Source of the DNA: Sphingomonadaceae bacterium
GTDB taxonomy: Bacteria; Pseudomonadota; Alphaproteobacteria; Sphingomonadales; Sphingomonadaceae
Assembly (NCBI GenBank): GCA_903642255.1
Contig: CAHJWP010000007.1
Coordinates: forward strand, 1-39,872
Length of the DNA: 39,872 nt
Reading direction: 5' to 3'
The notes beneath the pieces were generated by a model that had not been told where the DNA came from, did not search any database, and worked only from the letters and a program-made list of their open reading frames with translations. A program made the position numbers and the translations under genes. Position 1 is the stretch's first letter; each line of letters starts with the position of its first letter. Below, in pieces: positions 8,642 to 16,889 of this stretch.

Positions 8642-10423
8642 GTGGAACTCAAGCATATCGACCTGTCCTGCCTGTCGGTCTCGCCGGCCAACATGCGGGT
8701 CAAGGGCAGAACCCCCGACCTTGCCAACATTCTGCCGTCGGTGCGGGCCCGGGGTGTGTTGGTGCCGCTGATCGTGCGGGCGAACGGCAGCCCCGAGACC
8801 TATGAGATCGTCGCGGGCAAGCGGCGGTTCCATGCCGCGCTGGCAGTCGCCGAGGAGACGGGTGAAGCTGAGCCGCTGCCGTGCGCGGTCATCGCCGCCG
8901 GGGACGATGCCGCTGCGCTCGAAGCGTCGCTGATCGAGAACATCGCCCGGCTCGATCCCGACGAGGTGACGCGGTGGGAGACGTTCACCCGGCTGGTCCA
9001 TGAGGGACGCAGGCCCGAGGACATCGCCGCGACCTTCGGGCTGACCGACCTGCAGGTGCGGCGCACCCTTGCGCTCGGCAACCTGCTGCCGCGCATCCGT
9101 GGCCTCTACCGGCGCGGCGAGATCGACGCCGCGACCGTCCGCCATCTCACCCTCGCGTCCAAAGCCAAGCAGCGCGAGTGGCTGGCGCTGTTCGACGACG
9201 GTACGGCCTATTGCCCGACCGGCAGCCAGTTGAAGGCGTGGGCGTTCGGCGGGGCGTCGATCCCGGTCAGTGCGGCGCTGTTCGACCTTGCCACCTACAC
9301 TGGCGAGATTGTCTCCGACCTGTTCGGCGACGAGCGCTACTTCGCCAATGCCGAGACGTTCTGGGCAGCGCAGACCGCGGCGATCGACGGCAGGGTTGCC
9401 GCCTACCGCGAAGCCGGGTGGCGCGAGGTCGTCGTTCTGCCGGTCGGTACCGCGTTCCAGACGTGGGAGCATGAGCGGCGGACCAAGGCGAAGGGCGGGC
9501 GGGTCTATATCAGCGTCGGCACACGCGGCGATGCCGCGGTCCACGAAGGCTACATCACGACCAAGGAGGCGCGGCGGGAGGCGAAGGGCGAGGCGACAGC
9601 CGAGCGTCCCATTCGGCCTGAGGCGAGCGCCATCCTCAACGGCTATGTCGACCTTCATAGGCACGCCGCCGTGCGGGCCAAGCTGGCCGATGCGCCCGGC
9701 GTTGCACTCCGCGTCGCGGTCGCGCAGCTGATCGCCGGATCGTCGCTGTGGCAGGTGCGCGTCGCGTCCCAGCGGGCGGGGACCGATGCGGTCACCGAAA
9801 GCGTCGAGATCAGTCCGTCCGAGGGGTCATTCGATGCCAAGCGGCGGGCGATCCTCGCGATACTGGCGTTCGACCCCGAGACGCCGACCGTCACCGGCGG
9901 CAACGGGTATGATGAAGGGCTGACCCAGCTGTTTGTCCGGCTGACGGCGCTGTCCGACACCGACGTGCTGGCGGTGCTCGCCATCGTCGTCGGCGAGACC
10001 CTCGACCCGCGCAGCGACATCGTCGATGCGCTCGGTTTGCACCTTAGGGTCGACATGGCCGCCGTCTGGCAGGCGGATGCGGCGTTCGTCGATGCTTTGC
10101 GTGACCGCGAGGTGTTGCTCTCCATGATCGGCGAGGTCACGGGTCCAGCGGTGGCAGAAGCCAACAGCAAGGAGCCGGTCAAGACGCTGCGGACGATCCT
10201 CCGCGACTGCCTCGATGGCACCGGCGGGCGAGCCAGAGCGGAAGGCTGGGTGCCATGCTGGCTGGCGTTCCCGGCGAGCGCGTCCACTTCGCGTGGCGGG
10301 GTCGGTAGTGTCAGTCGGTCGGCGCGGGCGGTGGCTGCGCTGACGCCGCAGGCCGAGGTGCAAAACTCCGAGATGCACCGGGAAGCCGAGCCGGAGATCG
10401 AGCCGGTCCGCGCCGCCGCGTGA
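8642..10423 (+). CDS. parB: ParB/RepB/Spo0J-family protein
   Basis: A 593-residue protein with an N-terminal ParB-type nuclease/CTPase domain: PANMRVKG, YEIVAGKRRFHAALAV (the counterpart of the GERRxRA box) and LIENIARLDPDEVTRWETFTRL. A helix-turn-helix follows (PEDIAATFGLTDLQVRRTLALGNLLPRIRGLYRRGEI, about 120-160). The long C-terminal half resembles the large ParB-like proteins on alphaproteobacterial plasmids and integrative elements. The start is GTG with a strong AAGGAG site. No parA ATPase gene is present, so it may act in maintenance or regulation of the excised form rather than in classical partition. Downstream lies a small sigma-like gene in the same direction. Confidence 0.85.
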   Translation: MELKHIDLSCLSVSPANMRVKGRTPDLANILPSVRARGVLVPLIVRANGSPETYEIVAGKRRFHAALAVAEETGEAEPLPCAVIAAGDDAAALEASLIENIARLDPDEVTRWETFTRLVHEGRRPEDIAATFGLTDLQVRRTLALGNLLPRIRGLYRRGEIDAATVRHLTLASKAKQREWLALFDDGTAYCPTGSQLKAWAFGGASIPVSAALFDLATYTGEIVSDLFGDERYFANAETFWAAQTAAIDGRVAAYREAGWREVVVLPVGTAFQTWEHERRTKAKGGRVYISVGTRGDAAVHEGYITTKEARREAKGEATAERPIRPEASAILNGYVDLHRHAAVRAKLADAPGVALRVAVAQLIAGSSLWQVRVASQRAGTDAVTESVEISPSEGSFDAKRRAILAILAFDPETPTVTGGNGYDEGLTQLFVRLTALSDTDVLAVLAIVVGETLDPRSDIVDALGLHLRVDMAAVWQADAAFVDALRDREVLLSMIGEVTGPAVAEANSKEPVKTLRTILRDCLDGTGGRARAEGWVPCWLAFPASASTSRGGVGSVSRSARAVAALTPQAEVQNSEMHREAEPEIEPVRAAA

Positions 10424-10484
10424 TCCCCGTTGCTGGCGGCGGGCGACCGCCGCCAGCCCTTTCTCTTGAAGTGGAGGACGGACG

Positions 10485-10748
10485 ATGAGCGATCATCCCG
10501 ACCCGAGCGATCAGCCCGATCCGCAGACGATTGCAGACCTCGAAACGGCGATGCGGTCGCTGCCCTGGTTGACCCGTGAGGTGTTCCTCGCCGCTCGGCT
10601 CGACGCGGTATCCTATGCCGAGATCGCCAGCCGCACCGGGCTGACGGTCGATCAGGTTAGCAAGCGTATGGCAAACGCGATGGCAGCGCTCGACCGCGAG
10701 CTTGGCGGCGCACGGACGCCGTGGTGGCGGCGATGGCTGCGGTTCTGA
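10485..10748 (+). CDS. Small sigma-70 region-4-like helix-turn-helix protein
   Basis: An 87-residue protein. The segment LPWLTREVFLAARLDAVSYAEIASRTGLTVDQVSKRMANAMAALDREL matches sigma factor region 4, the helix-turn-helix that reads the -35 box. No region 2 is present, so it cannot be a complete sigma factor. The ATG follows a strong GGAGG site with 7-nt spacing, 61 bp after the parB-like stop, and the two genes are probably one transcript. A regulatory role in element maintenance or transfer is inferred. Confidence 0.75.
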   Translation: MSDHPDPSDQPDPQTIADLETAMRSLPWLTREVFLAARLDAVSYAEIASRTGLTVDQVSKRMANAMAALDRELGGARTPWWRRWLRF

Positions 10749-10827
10749 ACGAGGCTCGCCGGTCGCGAGGGTATGCGACCGGCGGAGCTGTAATTTGCTC
10801 GCGTCCGTCGCTAGGATCGCCGCGACC

Positions 10828-11739
10828 ATGAACACCAGTCTCGACCATCTGCCGCAGGCCAAGCAGCGCGAACTCGCCCACGTCGTCCGCATCCTGTTCG
10901 AGGAGTTCGACGCAGCCCACGCGACGACGACGACGCGGTGGAAGAAGCAGGGGCGGATCGCCAAGATCGTGCTGTACGGCAGTTACGCACGCGGCGACTG
11001 GGTCGACGATCCGGTCGGCGGCTACACGTCGGATTACGACCTGCTGATCGTCGTCAACGACGACCGCCTGACCGACTTCGAGCTGTGGTCGGCGGCCGAG
11101 GACCGGTTACTGCGCGAGGCGACGATCACGCACACGCTGAGTGCACCGGCCAGCTTCATTGTCCACAGCCTCAGCGACGTGAACCAGCAGCTCGAGCGCG
11201 GTCGCCCGTTCTTCGTCGACATCGTCCGGCAGGGCATCGCGCTGTACGACGCCGAAGGGTTTAGTTTCGCCAGCCCGCGCGAGTTGCCAGCCGAGGAGGC
11301 GCGGGTCGAGGCGCAGGGCTACTTCGATCACTGGTTTGACCATGCCCTCAGCGCCAAGATGGGAGCCGATTTCTACGTCGAGCGGCAGAAGCCACGGGAT
11401 GCGGCTTTCCTCTTTCATCAGGCCGTCGAACGATTTTACCACTGCACGTTGCTGACCATCACGCTGTACAGCCCGAAGTCGCACCGGCTTACCTTCCTCC
11501 GGTCACAGTGCGAGCAGATCGCGCCGTCGCTGATCGCGGCGTGGCCTCGCGATGAGCGGTTCGCGCGACGCTGCTTCGAGCTGTTGCGTCAGGCGTACGT
11601 CAGCGCGCGCTACTCACCGCATTACGAGATCAGCGGCGATGAGCTGACGTGGCTTGGTGCCCATGTCGCCGAGCTGCAGACGCTCGTCGAGACGGTCTGC
11701 CGCGCGCGGTTGGAGTTGAGCGTAGTCGCGGACTCGTAA
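10828..11739 (+). CDS. Single-chain nucleotidyltransferase-HEPN fusion protein
   Basis: This 303-residue protein fuses an N-terminal minimal nucleotidyltransferase to a C-terminal HEPN domain. The transferase motif is GSYARGDW (51-58) with the metal-binding pair in SDYDLL (D69, D71). The HEPN part shows the typical AFLFHQAVERFYHCTLL helix and the SARYSPHYEI loop. In two-gene HEPN-MNT toxin-antitoxin systems the transferase modifies and silences the HEPN ribonuclease; here both are in one chain, as also seen in kanamycin-nucleotidyltransferase-like relatives on conjugative elements. The internal ATG at 10828 was chosen because it begins the domain and has an AGGAT site. Whether the HEPN part is a nuclease cannot be settled from the sequence; its classical Rx4-6H motif is not obvious. 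Confidence 0.8.
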   Translation: MNTSLDHLPQAKQRELAHVVRILFEEFDAAHATTTTRWKKQGRIAKIVLYGSYARGDWVDDPVGGYTSDYDLLIVVNDDRLTDFELWSAAEDRLLREATITHTLSAPASFIVHSLSDVNQQLERGRPFFVDIVRQGIALYDAEGFSFASPRELPAEEARVEAQGYFDHWFDHALSAKMGADFYVERQKPRDAAFLFHQAVERFYHCTLLTITLYSPKSHRLTFLRSQCEQIAPSLIAAWPRDERFARRCFELLRQAYVSARYSPHYEISGDELTWLGAHVAELQTLVETVCRARLELSVVADS

Positions 11740-11796
11740 AGCGAACCGCCTGAAAGCAGCCCAAGATGAACAAAGCAGTCGGAACGCCGGCTACTG

Positions 11797-12291
11797 TCAG
11801 GCGGATATGGCGCCGGGATCCACGATCAAAATATGATCAAAGCCCTCGGCCGTCGTGGGCTCTTCAAACTGGTTCGCGACAGAACGGATTACTGCAACCG
11901 GAACGACTTTATCTGACGGTCGGCGCGCATTGCGCGCTATAGCTGCTTCAAGAGGCACCCTTATCCAAACGGCATCTATGGGAACGCCGAGTCGTCTTGT
12001 GATGCCAACGATCAGAGCACGGTGGCGTACACCGGGAAGAGCCGCATCGAAGTAGATCGTTGTAGGTGAAGCGGGCTGGGAAGCTATCCACGTCGTTTTG
12101 CCCGCCCCTTGGATTCCGCAAACCAAGACCACGCGCGGCGTCCCTTCTGCGTCCTTTATGGCTCGCTCTAGCGCCTTGTATGAGTGCTCCCAAGCCGATG
12201 CGTTGCGTACAGGCGTCCAGACGCGACCGTCATTGGTCTCAGGAAAGTCATCCGGGTTGATCGCCACGTTGGCAGGGTTGGTTGCCGCCAT
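11797..12291 (-). CDS. P-loop kinase-like / zeta-toxin-like ATPase
   Basis: A 164-residue protein with Walker A VVLVCGIQGAGKTTW and a short kinase-like fold that continues with IYFDAALPGVRHRALIVGITRRLGVPIDAVWIRVPLEAAIARNARR. This last part resembles the lid and arginine region of polynucleotide or zeta-type kinases (LxxAIxRNxxR). It is shorter than classical zeta toxins. The start at 12291 has a GGAG site with 9-nt spacing, inside the end of the preceding tra-like gene, which it overlaps by 44 bp. It is therefore translationally coupled to the traD-like genes. Substrate is unknown; a nucleic-acid 5'-kinase or a toxin are both possible. Confidence 0.65.
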   Translation of the reverse strand: MAATNPANVAINPDDFPETNDGRVWTPVRNASAWEHSYKALERAIKDAEGTPRVVLVCGIQGAGKTTWIASQPASPTTIYFDAALPGVRHRALIVGITRRLGVPIDAVWIRVPLEAAIARNARRPSDKVVPVAVIRSVANQFEEPTTAEGFDHILIVDPGAISA

Positions 12292-12721
12292 CCATGGTGG
12301 CTCCTTCAATGTCAGCTTTGTCAAAGTCTAGGCCGAAAGACGACCGTCGCGAAACTGTCCCGTCGCTGCTATTTCCCCATTTTCGAGTTACCACCTCGTT
12401 CGCCACGGCCGCCCGACCCTCATGGTCGTCGTTGAACGCCCGCTTTCCCCGCCGTCGCCACAGCATCAGCGCCGCCTCGCGATCGTCGCCGCGCAGTCGC
12501 GCCGCCGCCTCGACCAGCACGCCGAAGATCACCGCGCGGTCGTCATCAGCAAGTTCGATCAGTCCCGCCTTGGCAACCAGCCCGCCGAGCTCGATCAGCT
12601 GCCGGGTGCGTTCGCGCCGCTTCACCTGCCAGTCCCGCGTGTCACTCCGCGCCCGACGTGCGAGCAGGCGGTGACGCAGTGCCGTCGCCCGCCGGTTCGC
12701 CGCCAGTATCGCCGCGAGCAT
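12248..12721 (-). CDS. TraD-like conjugal transfer protein (second copy)
   Basis: The core WQVKRRERTRQLIELGGLVAKAGLIELADDDRAVIFGVLVEAAARL, ending in LMLWRRRGKRAF, matches the small TraD family of Ti-type conjugation systems. These are short accessory proteins that bind near oriT or aid the relaxosome. The start is unsure: the ATG at 12721 overlaps the preceding gene by 80 bp and lacks a clear binding site, while family members often begin close to WQV. The frame runs on beyond the domain with a poorly conserved tail to 12248. It lies in the leftward transcript diverging from traA. Confidence 0.6.
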   Translation of the reverse strand: MLAAILAANRRATALRHRLLARRARSDTRDWQVKRRERTRQLIELGGLVAKAGLIELADDDRAVIFGVLVEAAARLRGDDREAALMLWRRRGKRAFNDDHEGRAAVANEVVTRKWGNSSDGTVSRRSSFGLDFDKADIEGATMDGGNQPCQRGDQPG

Positions 12722-12965
12722 ATCGGCGAGCGTCGCGCGTTCCACGAAAGAACGCGGCGCCACGCCGACGCCAGCCCTCCCGGATTGCGGCGTCTTTGTT
12801 GTCGACCGCGGCGACCAGCACACCGGCGAGCACCTCGACCGGCAACGCGTCGGCGGCAGAGGCGGTGACCAGTTCGCCAAGCTGGACCAGCTTGCGGTGC
12901 CGGAGGTCGCGGGTGCGGTCGCTCAGCTGCTTCAGCTCGGCGTCGTAATCCCGTGGCTTGCGCAT
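12642..12965 (-). CDS. traD: TraD-like conjugal transfer protein
   Basis: A 107-residue protein beginning MRKPRDYDAELKQLSDRTRDLRHRKLVQLGELVTASAADALPVEVLAGVLVAAV and continuing KDAAIREGWRRRGAAFF, as in TraC/TraD-like accessory proteins of Ti-type transfer. The tail is low complexity. The ATG at 12965 has a GAGG site with 9-nt spacing and was preferred over the GTG five codons upstream. The gene is divergent from traA with the oriT-like site in the 171 bp between, the same arrangement as on Ti plasmids (traCDG opposite traA). Confidence 0.78.
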   Translation of the reverse strand: MRKPRDYDAELKQLSDRTRDLRHRKLVQLGELVTASAADALPVEVLAGVLVAAVDNKDAAIREGWRRRGAAFFRGTRDARRYARGDTGGEPAGDGTASPPARTSGAE

Positions 12966-13079
12966 CGAGTCGGTCCTCACCTTGAGTTGCCGACCGACCA
13001 GTTATCTTCGGTTCCGCTGCTCCTCAACCCGTTGGAACTGCTTGGGACGCTGCGGTCCCGAGGCGGATGTAATCCGTCG

Positions 13080-13107
13080 AGGGCGCGCTTATACGTCGTG
13101 CCGACGT
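13080..13107 (-). other. Putative oriT (Q-type nic region with adjacent hairpin)
   Basis: On the minus strand a perfect 6-bp inverted repeat, ACGTCG/CGACGT with a 3-nt loop (13093-13107), is followed at once by ATAAGCGCGCCCT (13080-13092). The nic core known from RSF1010/R1162 is TAAGTGCGCCCT, preceded by a hairpin in the same way; the match here is 11 of 12. Ti plasmid oriT sites have the related TAATTGCGCCCTT. The site lies between divergent traD and traA, where Ti-type oriT sites occur, next to a MobQ/TraA relaxase that would cleave it. The comparison sequences are from memory. The nick would be predicted between the G and C before CGCCCT. Confidence 0.75.
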
Positions 13108-13136
13108 CGCTGGTGAGGAGTAGATGGGGTGCCGTC

Positions 13137-15968
13137 ATGGCGCTCTACCACTTCTCGGCAAAGGTCATCGGCCGCGGTGCTGGCTCCAGCGCTGTCGCCG
13201 CGGCGGCATACCGCTCGGCCTCGCGGCTGCACGACGAGCGCCTCGACCGCCACCACGACTTCTCGAACAAGGCCGGCGTCGTCCACTCCGAGGTGATGCT
13301 CCCCGAGGGTGCACCCGAGCAATTGGCCGACCGAGCCGCGCTGTGGAACGCGGTCGAGGCAGGCGAGAAGCGGATCGACGCCCAGCTCGCACGCGAGATC
13401 GAGTTCGCCATCCCCCGCGATCTCGATCAGACGCAGGGCATCCGCCTCGCGCGCGAGTTCGTGAAGTCCGAGTTCGTCGACCGCGGCATGATCGCCGACC
13501 TCAACGTCCACTGGGACATCGGACCCGATGGGCTGGCGAAGCCGCACGCGCACGTTATGCTGACCATGCGCGAGGTCGGCGAGGACGGGTTCGGCGCCAA
13601 GGTCCGCGACTGGAACCGCACCCAGCTCCTCGAACACTGGCGCGAGGCATGGGGGACGCACGTCAACGCGCGCCTCGCCGAACTCGACATCGACGCCCGC
13701 GTCGATCACCGCAGCCTAGACGCCCAAGGCATCGACCTCGAGCCGCAGCACAAGATCGGCCCAGCGGCGTCCCGCATGGCGCGCGATGGACTTCAGCTCG
13801 AGCGCGTCGACGAACATGCTGCAATTGCGCGCGCCAACGGCGAAAAGCTGCTTGCTCGCCCGGAGCTGGCACTTGACGCAATCACCCACCAGCAAGCGAC
13901 ATTTACGACGCGCGACCTCGCGATGTTCGTCCATCGCCATAGCGACGGCAAGGAGCAGTTCGACCGCGTGCTGGCGGCGGTCAGGGCGTCACCCGAGATC
14001 GTCGCGCTGGGCAGCGACGGCCGCGGCGAGGCGCGGTTCACTTCGCGGGCAATGATCGCGACCGAGCAGCGCCTCGAACGCGCCACCGCCGCACTCGACG
14101 CCGACCGAAGCCACCGCGTCGGCACGCGCGTGCAGGACGCGGCGCTGGCGCGCGCCGCAGCGCGCGGCATGGTCCTCTCGCCCGAGCAGCGGACGGCGTT
14201 CGCCCATGTCGCCGAGGCGAAGGGACTCGGCGTCGTCATCGGCTATGCCGGGACGGGGAAGTCGGCGATGCTCGGGGTGGCGCGCGAGGCGTGGGAGAGT
14301 GCCGGCTATCAGGTGCAGGGCGTTGCCTTGTCGGGCATCGCCGCCGAGAACCTCGCGAGCGGTTCGGGTATCGCGTCGCGCACCATCGCCAGCCTCGAAC
14401 ACAGCTGGGCGCAGGATCGCGACCGGCTGACCGGGCGTGACGTCCTCGTCGTCGACGAGGCAGGGATGATCGGTAGTCGCCAGATGGAGCGGGTGCTGTC
14501 GGAAGCCCGCGACCGCGGCGCCAAGGTCGTGCTTGTCGGCGACGCGAAGCAGCTCCAGGCGATCGAAGCCGGCGCGGCGTTCCGCAGCGTCGCCGAGCGG
14601 CACGGGGCGGCCGAGATCACCGACATCCGTCGCCAGCGCGACGACTGGCAGCGCGACGCGACACGGCAGCTGGCGACCGGCCGCACCGCGCAGGCGATCA
14701 ACGCCTATGCCGAGCATGGCAATGTCCACGCATCTCCGACGCGCGACGACGCGCGCGCGGCGCTGGTCGAGCGCTGGGATCGCGACCGGCAGGATGCTCC
14801 TGACGCGACGCGGATCATCCTCACCCACACCAACGACGAGGTTCGCGCGCTCAACCTGGCCGCCCGCGAGCGGCGGCGCGACGCGGGCGAACTGGGCCAG
14901 GACGTGAAGATCCAGACCGAGCGCGGCAGCCGCGAGTTCGCAAGCGGCGACCGGGTCATGTTCCTGCAGAACGAGCGCAGCCTTGGCGTGAAGAATGGCA
15001 CCCTCGGCACAATCGAGCAGGTGAGCAGCGCGCGCATGGCCGTGCGGCTCGACGACGGTCGGTCGGCGGCGTTCGACATCAAGGACTACGCGAACCTCGA
15101 CCACGGCTATGCCGCCACCGTCCACAAGGAGCAGGGCGTGACGGTCGACCGGGTCCATGTCCTCGCCACGCCGGGTCTCGACAGCCACGCGGCGTACGTT
15201 GCGCTGTCGCGTCACCGCGATCGGGTCGACCTCCACTATGGCCACGACGACTTTGCCGACCAGCGCCAGTTGGTAGGTGCGCTATCGCGCGACCGCGGCA
15301 AGGACATGGCTTCGGATTATGCGGAGCAACAGACGTCCGACCGCAGCAGGGCGGCGGAGCCGGCGCGGCAGCCCGGCCGGTTCGCGGGGCTCCGGCTGAC
15401 GCCGGCGGGACCCGCCGTCGACGTCACCCAGTCCCCGTTCGACAAGGCGGTCGAACGGTTTGCGCGCGCAACAGCAGACATCGGCCGGATGCAGGTGCAG
15501 GGGCTGTCGGCGCTGCCGCATCAGCGGCAGGCGCTCGACGCGGCATCGAAGGGGCTCGACGCGATGCAATCTGAGGCGGCGCGCGACCTGCGGGCCGCGT
15601 TCGCGAGCACGCCGGCCCTTGTCGTCGATGCCGCCAAGGGACGGACGACTGCCGCCATCCGCGCCATGACGCTCGAAGCCGAGGTGCGCGTCGATCTCGG
15701 CCGCCGCGCCGACCGGTTCGTCGCCGACTGGCAGCGGCAGGCAAAGCAGTATGCGACACTCGACAGGAACCGCGACTACGATGCCGCCGACAAGGTAAGC
15801 GAAGCCATGAACGGCATGGCGAAAGGCCTTGAGCGTGATCCCCAGCTCGAGTCGCTGCTGCGCAACCGGGTGAAAGAGCTCGGAATCGGCACGTCGAGCG
15901 GAGCATCCTTGTCCCATGAGCTCCAGCAGGGACGCACCCACTCGCGGGGCTACGACCTGTCGCTGTAG
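13137..15968 (+). CDS. traA: Ti-type conjugative transfer relaxase TraA (MobQ relaxase plus helicase)
   Basis: A 943-residue two-domain protein. The N-terminal MobA/MobL relaxase has YHFSAKVIGRGAGSSAVAAAAYRSASRL and the metal-binding HAHVML (H137, H139) after GLAKP. The helicase domain has Walker A GYAGTGKS at about 369-376, Walker B VLVVDEAGMIG and the superfamily I motif HGYAATVHKEQGVTVDRVHVL...AYVALSRHRDRV. It would nick oriT, stay bound to the 5' end and unwind the strand for transfer. The ATG at 13137 begins the conserved relaxase N-terminus, so the longer open frame upstream is not coding and is the oriT region. Length is near the usual 950-1100. A DUF6118 gene follows 9 bp later. Confidence 0.93.
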   Translation: MALYHFSAKVIGRGAGSSAVAAAAYRSASRLHDERLDRHHDFSNKAGVVHSEVMLPEGAPEQLADRAALWNAVEAGEKRIDAQLAREIEFAIPRDLDQTQGIRLAREFVKSEFVDRGMIADLNVHWDIGPDGLAKPHAHVMLTMREVGEDGFGAKVRDWNRTQLLEHWREAWGTHVNARLAELDIDARVDHRSLDAQGIDLEPQHKIGPAASRMARDGLQLERVDEHAAIARANGEKLLARPELALDAITHQQATFTTRDLAMFVHRHSDGKEQFDRVLAAVRASPEIVALGSDGRGEARFTSRAMIATEQRLERATAALDADRSHRVGTRVQDAALARAAARGMVLSPEQRTAFAHVAEAKGLGVVIGYAGTGKSAMLGVAREAWESAGYQVQGVALSGIAAENLASGSGIASRTIASLEHSWAQDRDRLTGRDVLVVDEAGMIGSRQMERVLSEARDRGAKVVLVGDAKQLQAIEAGAAFRSVAERHGAAEITDIRRQRDDWQRDATRQLATGRTAQAINAYAEHGNVHASPTRDDARAALVERWDRDRQDAPDATRIILTHTNDEVRALNLAARERRRDAGELGQDVKIQTERGSREFASGDRVMFLQNERSLGVKNGTLGTIEQVSSARMAVRLDDGRSAAFDIKDYANLDHGYAATVHKEQGVTVDRVHVLATPGLDSHAAYVALSRHRDRVDLHYGHDDFADQRQLVGALSRDRGKDMASDYAEQQTSDRSRAAEPARQPGRFAGLRLTPAGPAVDVTQSPFDKAVERFARATADIGRMQVQGLSALPHQRQALDAASKGLDAMQSEAARDLRAAFASTPALVVDAAKGRTTAAIRAMTLEAEVRVDLGRRADRFVADWQRQAKQYATLDRNRDYDAADKVSEAMNGMAKGLERDPQLESLLRNRVKELGIGTSSGASLSHELQQGRTHSRGYDLSL

Positions 15969-15977
15969 GCTGCGCGA

Positions 15978-16571
15978 ATGGCTCCGAACCCGACCAGCGA
16001 TACCGATCCCGACGCCACCGCCCAGGCGTTCGACGAGTTGCGCGGCGAGGTGAGTCTGACCCGCCGCGCGGTCGAGGGGCTGACCGCCGCGCGCGAGCGG
16101 GTGCCAGACTACAGCGTCACATTGGGCACGATGACGAAGGCGCTCGACGCCGCGGTCGCTGCGCTCGCGCGGATCGAGGCGAGCCCTGCGGTGCGGCTGT
16201 CGCCTGCCGCACTGACCGCCGAGATCGTCAAGGCCGGGGCCGCGGCACGGGCCGACGACGCGAAGCTGGTCCACGAGACGCGCGATGCGATGCTGCGCGC
16301 GATCGGCCGAGTCGATGGCATCGTCGAGCGCGGGCAGGCGGCTGACCGTCAGCTGCGGCAGCGAATGTGGAGCGCGGCCGCCGGGGCGGTTGCGGGGATG
16401 CTGTTCTGGGCCGTGCTGCCGGGTGCCGTCGCGCGGGCGCTGCCGGCGAGCTGGCATGTGCCCGAGTGGATGGCGGCGCGGACGCTGGGGGTGGATCAGC
16501 GGACGCTGGACCGGCACGCGCTGGTGGGGGTATCGTATCTGGAGTCAGCGGCTCCCGATGTTTATGCCTGA
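15978..16571 (+). CDS. DUF6118-family protein
   Basis: A 197-residue protein with an N-terminal coiled-coil-like region (VSLTRRAVEGLTAARERV...MTKALDAAVAALARIEA) and one likely membrane segment (MWSAAAGAVAGMLFWAVLPGAVARAL, about 130-156). Proteins of this kind commonly follow traA on sphingomonad plasmids and islands. It starts 9 bp after traA, so the two are one operon. Its role is unknown; membrane anchoring of the relaxosome would be a guess. Confidence 0.7.
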   Translation: MAPNPTSDTDPDATAQAFDELRGEVSLTRRAVEGLTAARERVPDYSVTLGTMTKALDAAVAALARIEASPAVRLSPAALTAEIVKAGAAARADDAKLVHETRDAMLRAIGRVDGIVERGQAADRQLRQRMWSAAAGAVAGMLFWAVLPGAVARALPASWHVPEWMAARTLGVDQRTLDRHALVGVSYLESAAPDVYA

Positions 16572-16889
16572 TGGCGGGCGGACCGTCCGCTTTCACGGTG
16601 ATTGTGGTGGCAAAGCGGAAAGGCCGCTTTCAGGTGCCTAAACGAAGTAAGCTACCGTTTGTTCATATAGCAGGGTGGAAATCTCAACCGCCGGTCAATG
16701 GTAGATACCCGTATGTTGCTGGGCAGCAAACCCGCGACTCGGTCGTATGTTCATCCCACCTGGCCGCAGCGCCGCAACCGTTGCAGCAGCTTATCCCTTG
16801 CAGCTCGAATTTCTGAGGCGCGCCAAAGCTCTGGTTTGCGATCGGCATGTTTCCCCCTTACTGAGCTGCAGGGGAGCATTTCATAACGC
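16572..16889. other. Intergenic region upstream of the SIR2/SMC operon
   Basis: No convincing gene is visible here. A small palindrome, GCGGAC-C-GTCCGC, lies just after the DUF6118 stop at about 16579-16591. The base composition falls relative to the transfer genes and stays lower through the following operon, which suggests a module boundary. The operon promoter should be here but no clear -35/-10 pair was found. Confidence 0.4.

Noticed and set aside
8471-9664. A 397-codon open frame antisense to the parB-like gene.
   Set aside because: It is a shadow of the real gene in GC-rich DNA, with arginine/proline-rich low-complexity translation and no domain.
12897-13136. A longer N-terminus for TraA in the same open frame.
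   Set aside because: The relaxase domain begins at the ATG at 13137, and the upstream part contains the oriT-like site and the divergent promoter region.
16579-16591. The palindrome GCGGACCGTCCGC as a terminator.
   Set aside because: The loop would be one base and no U-tract follows, so a terminator is not supported.
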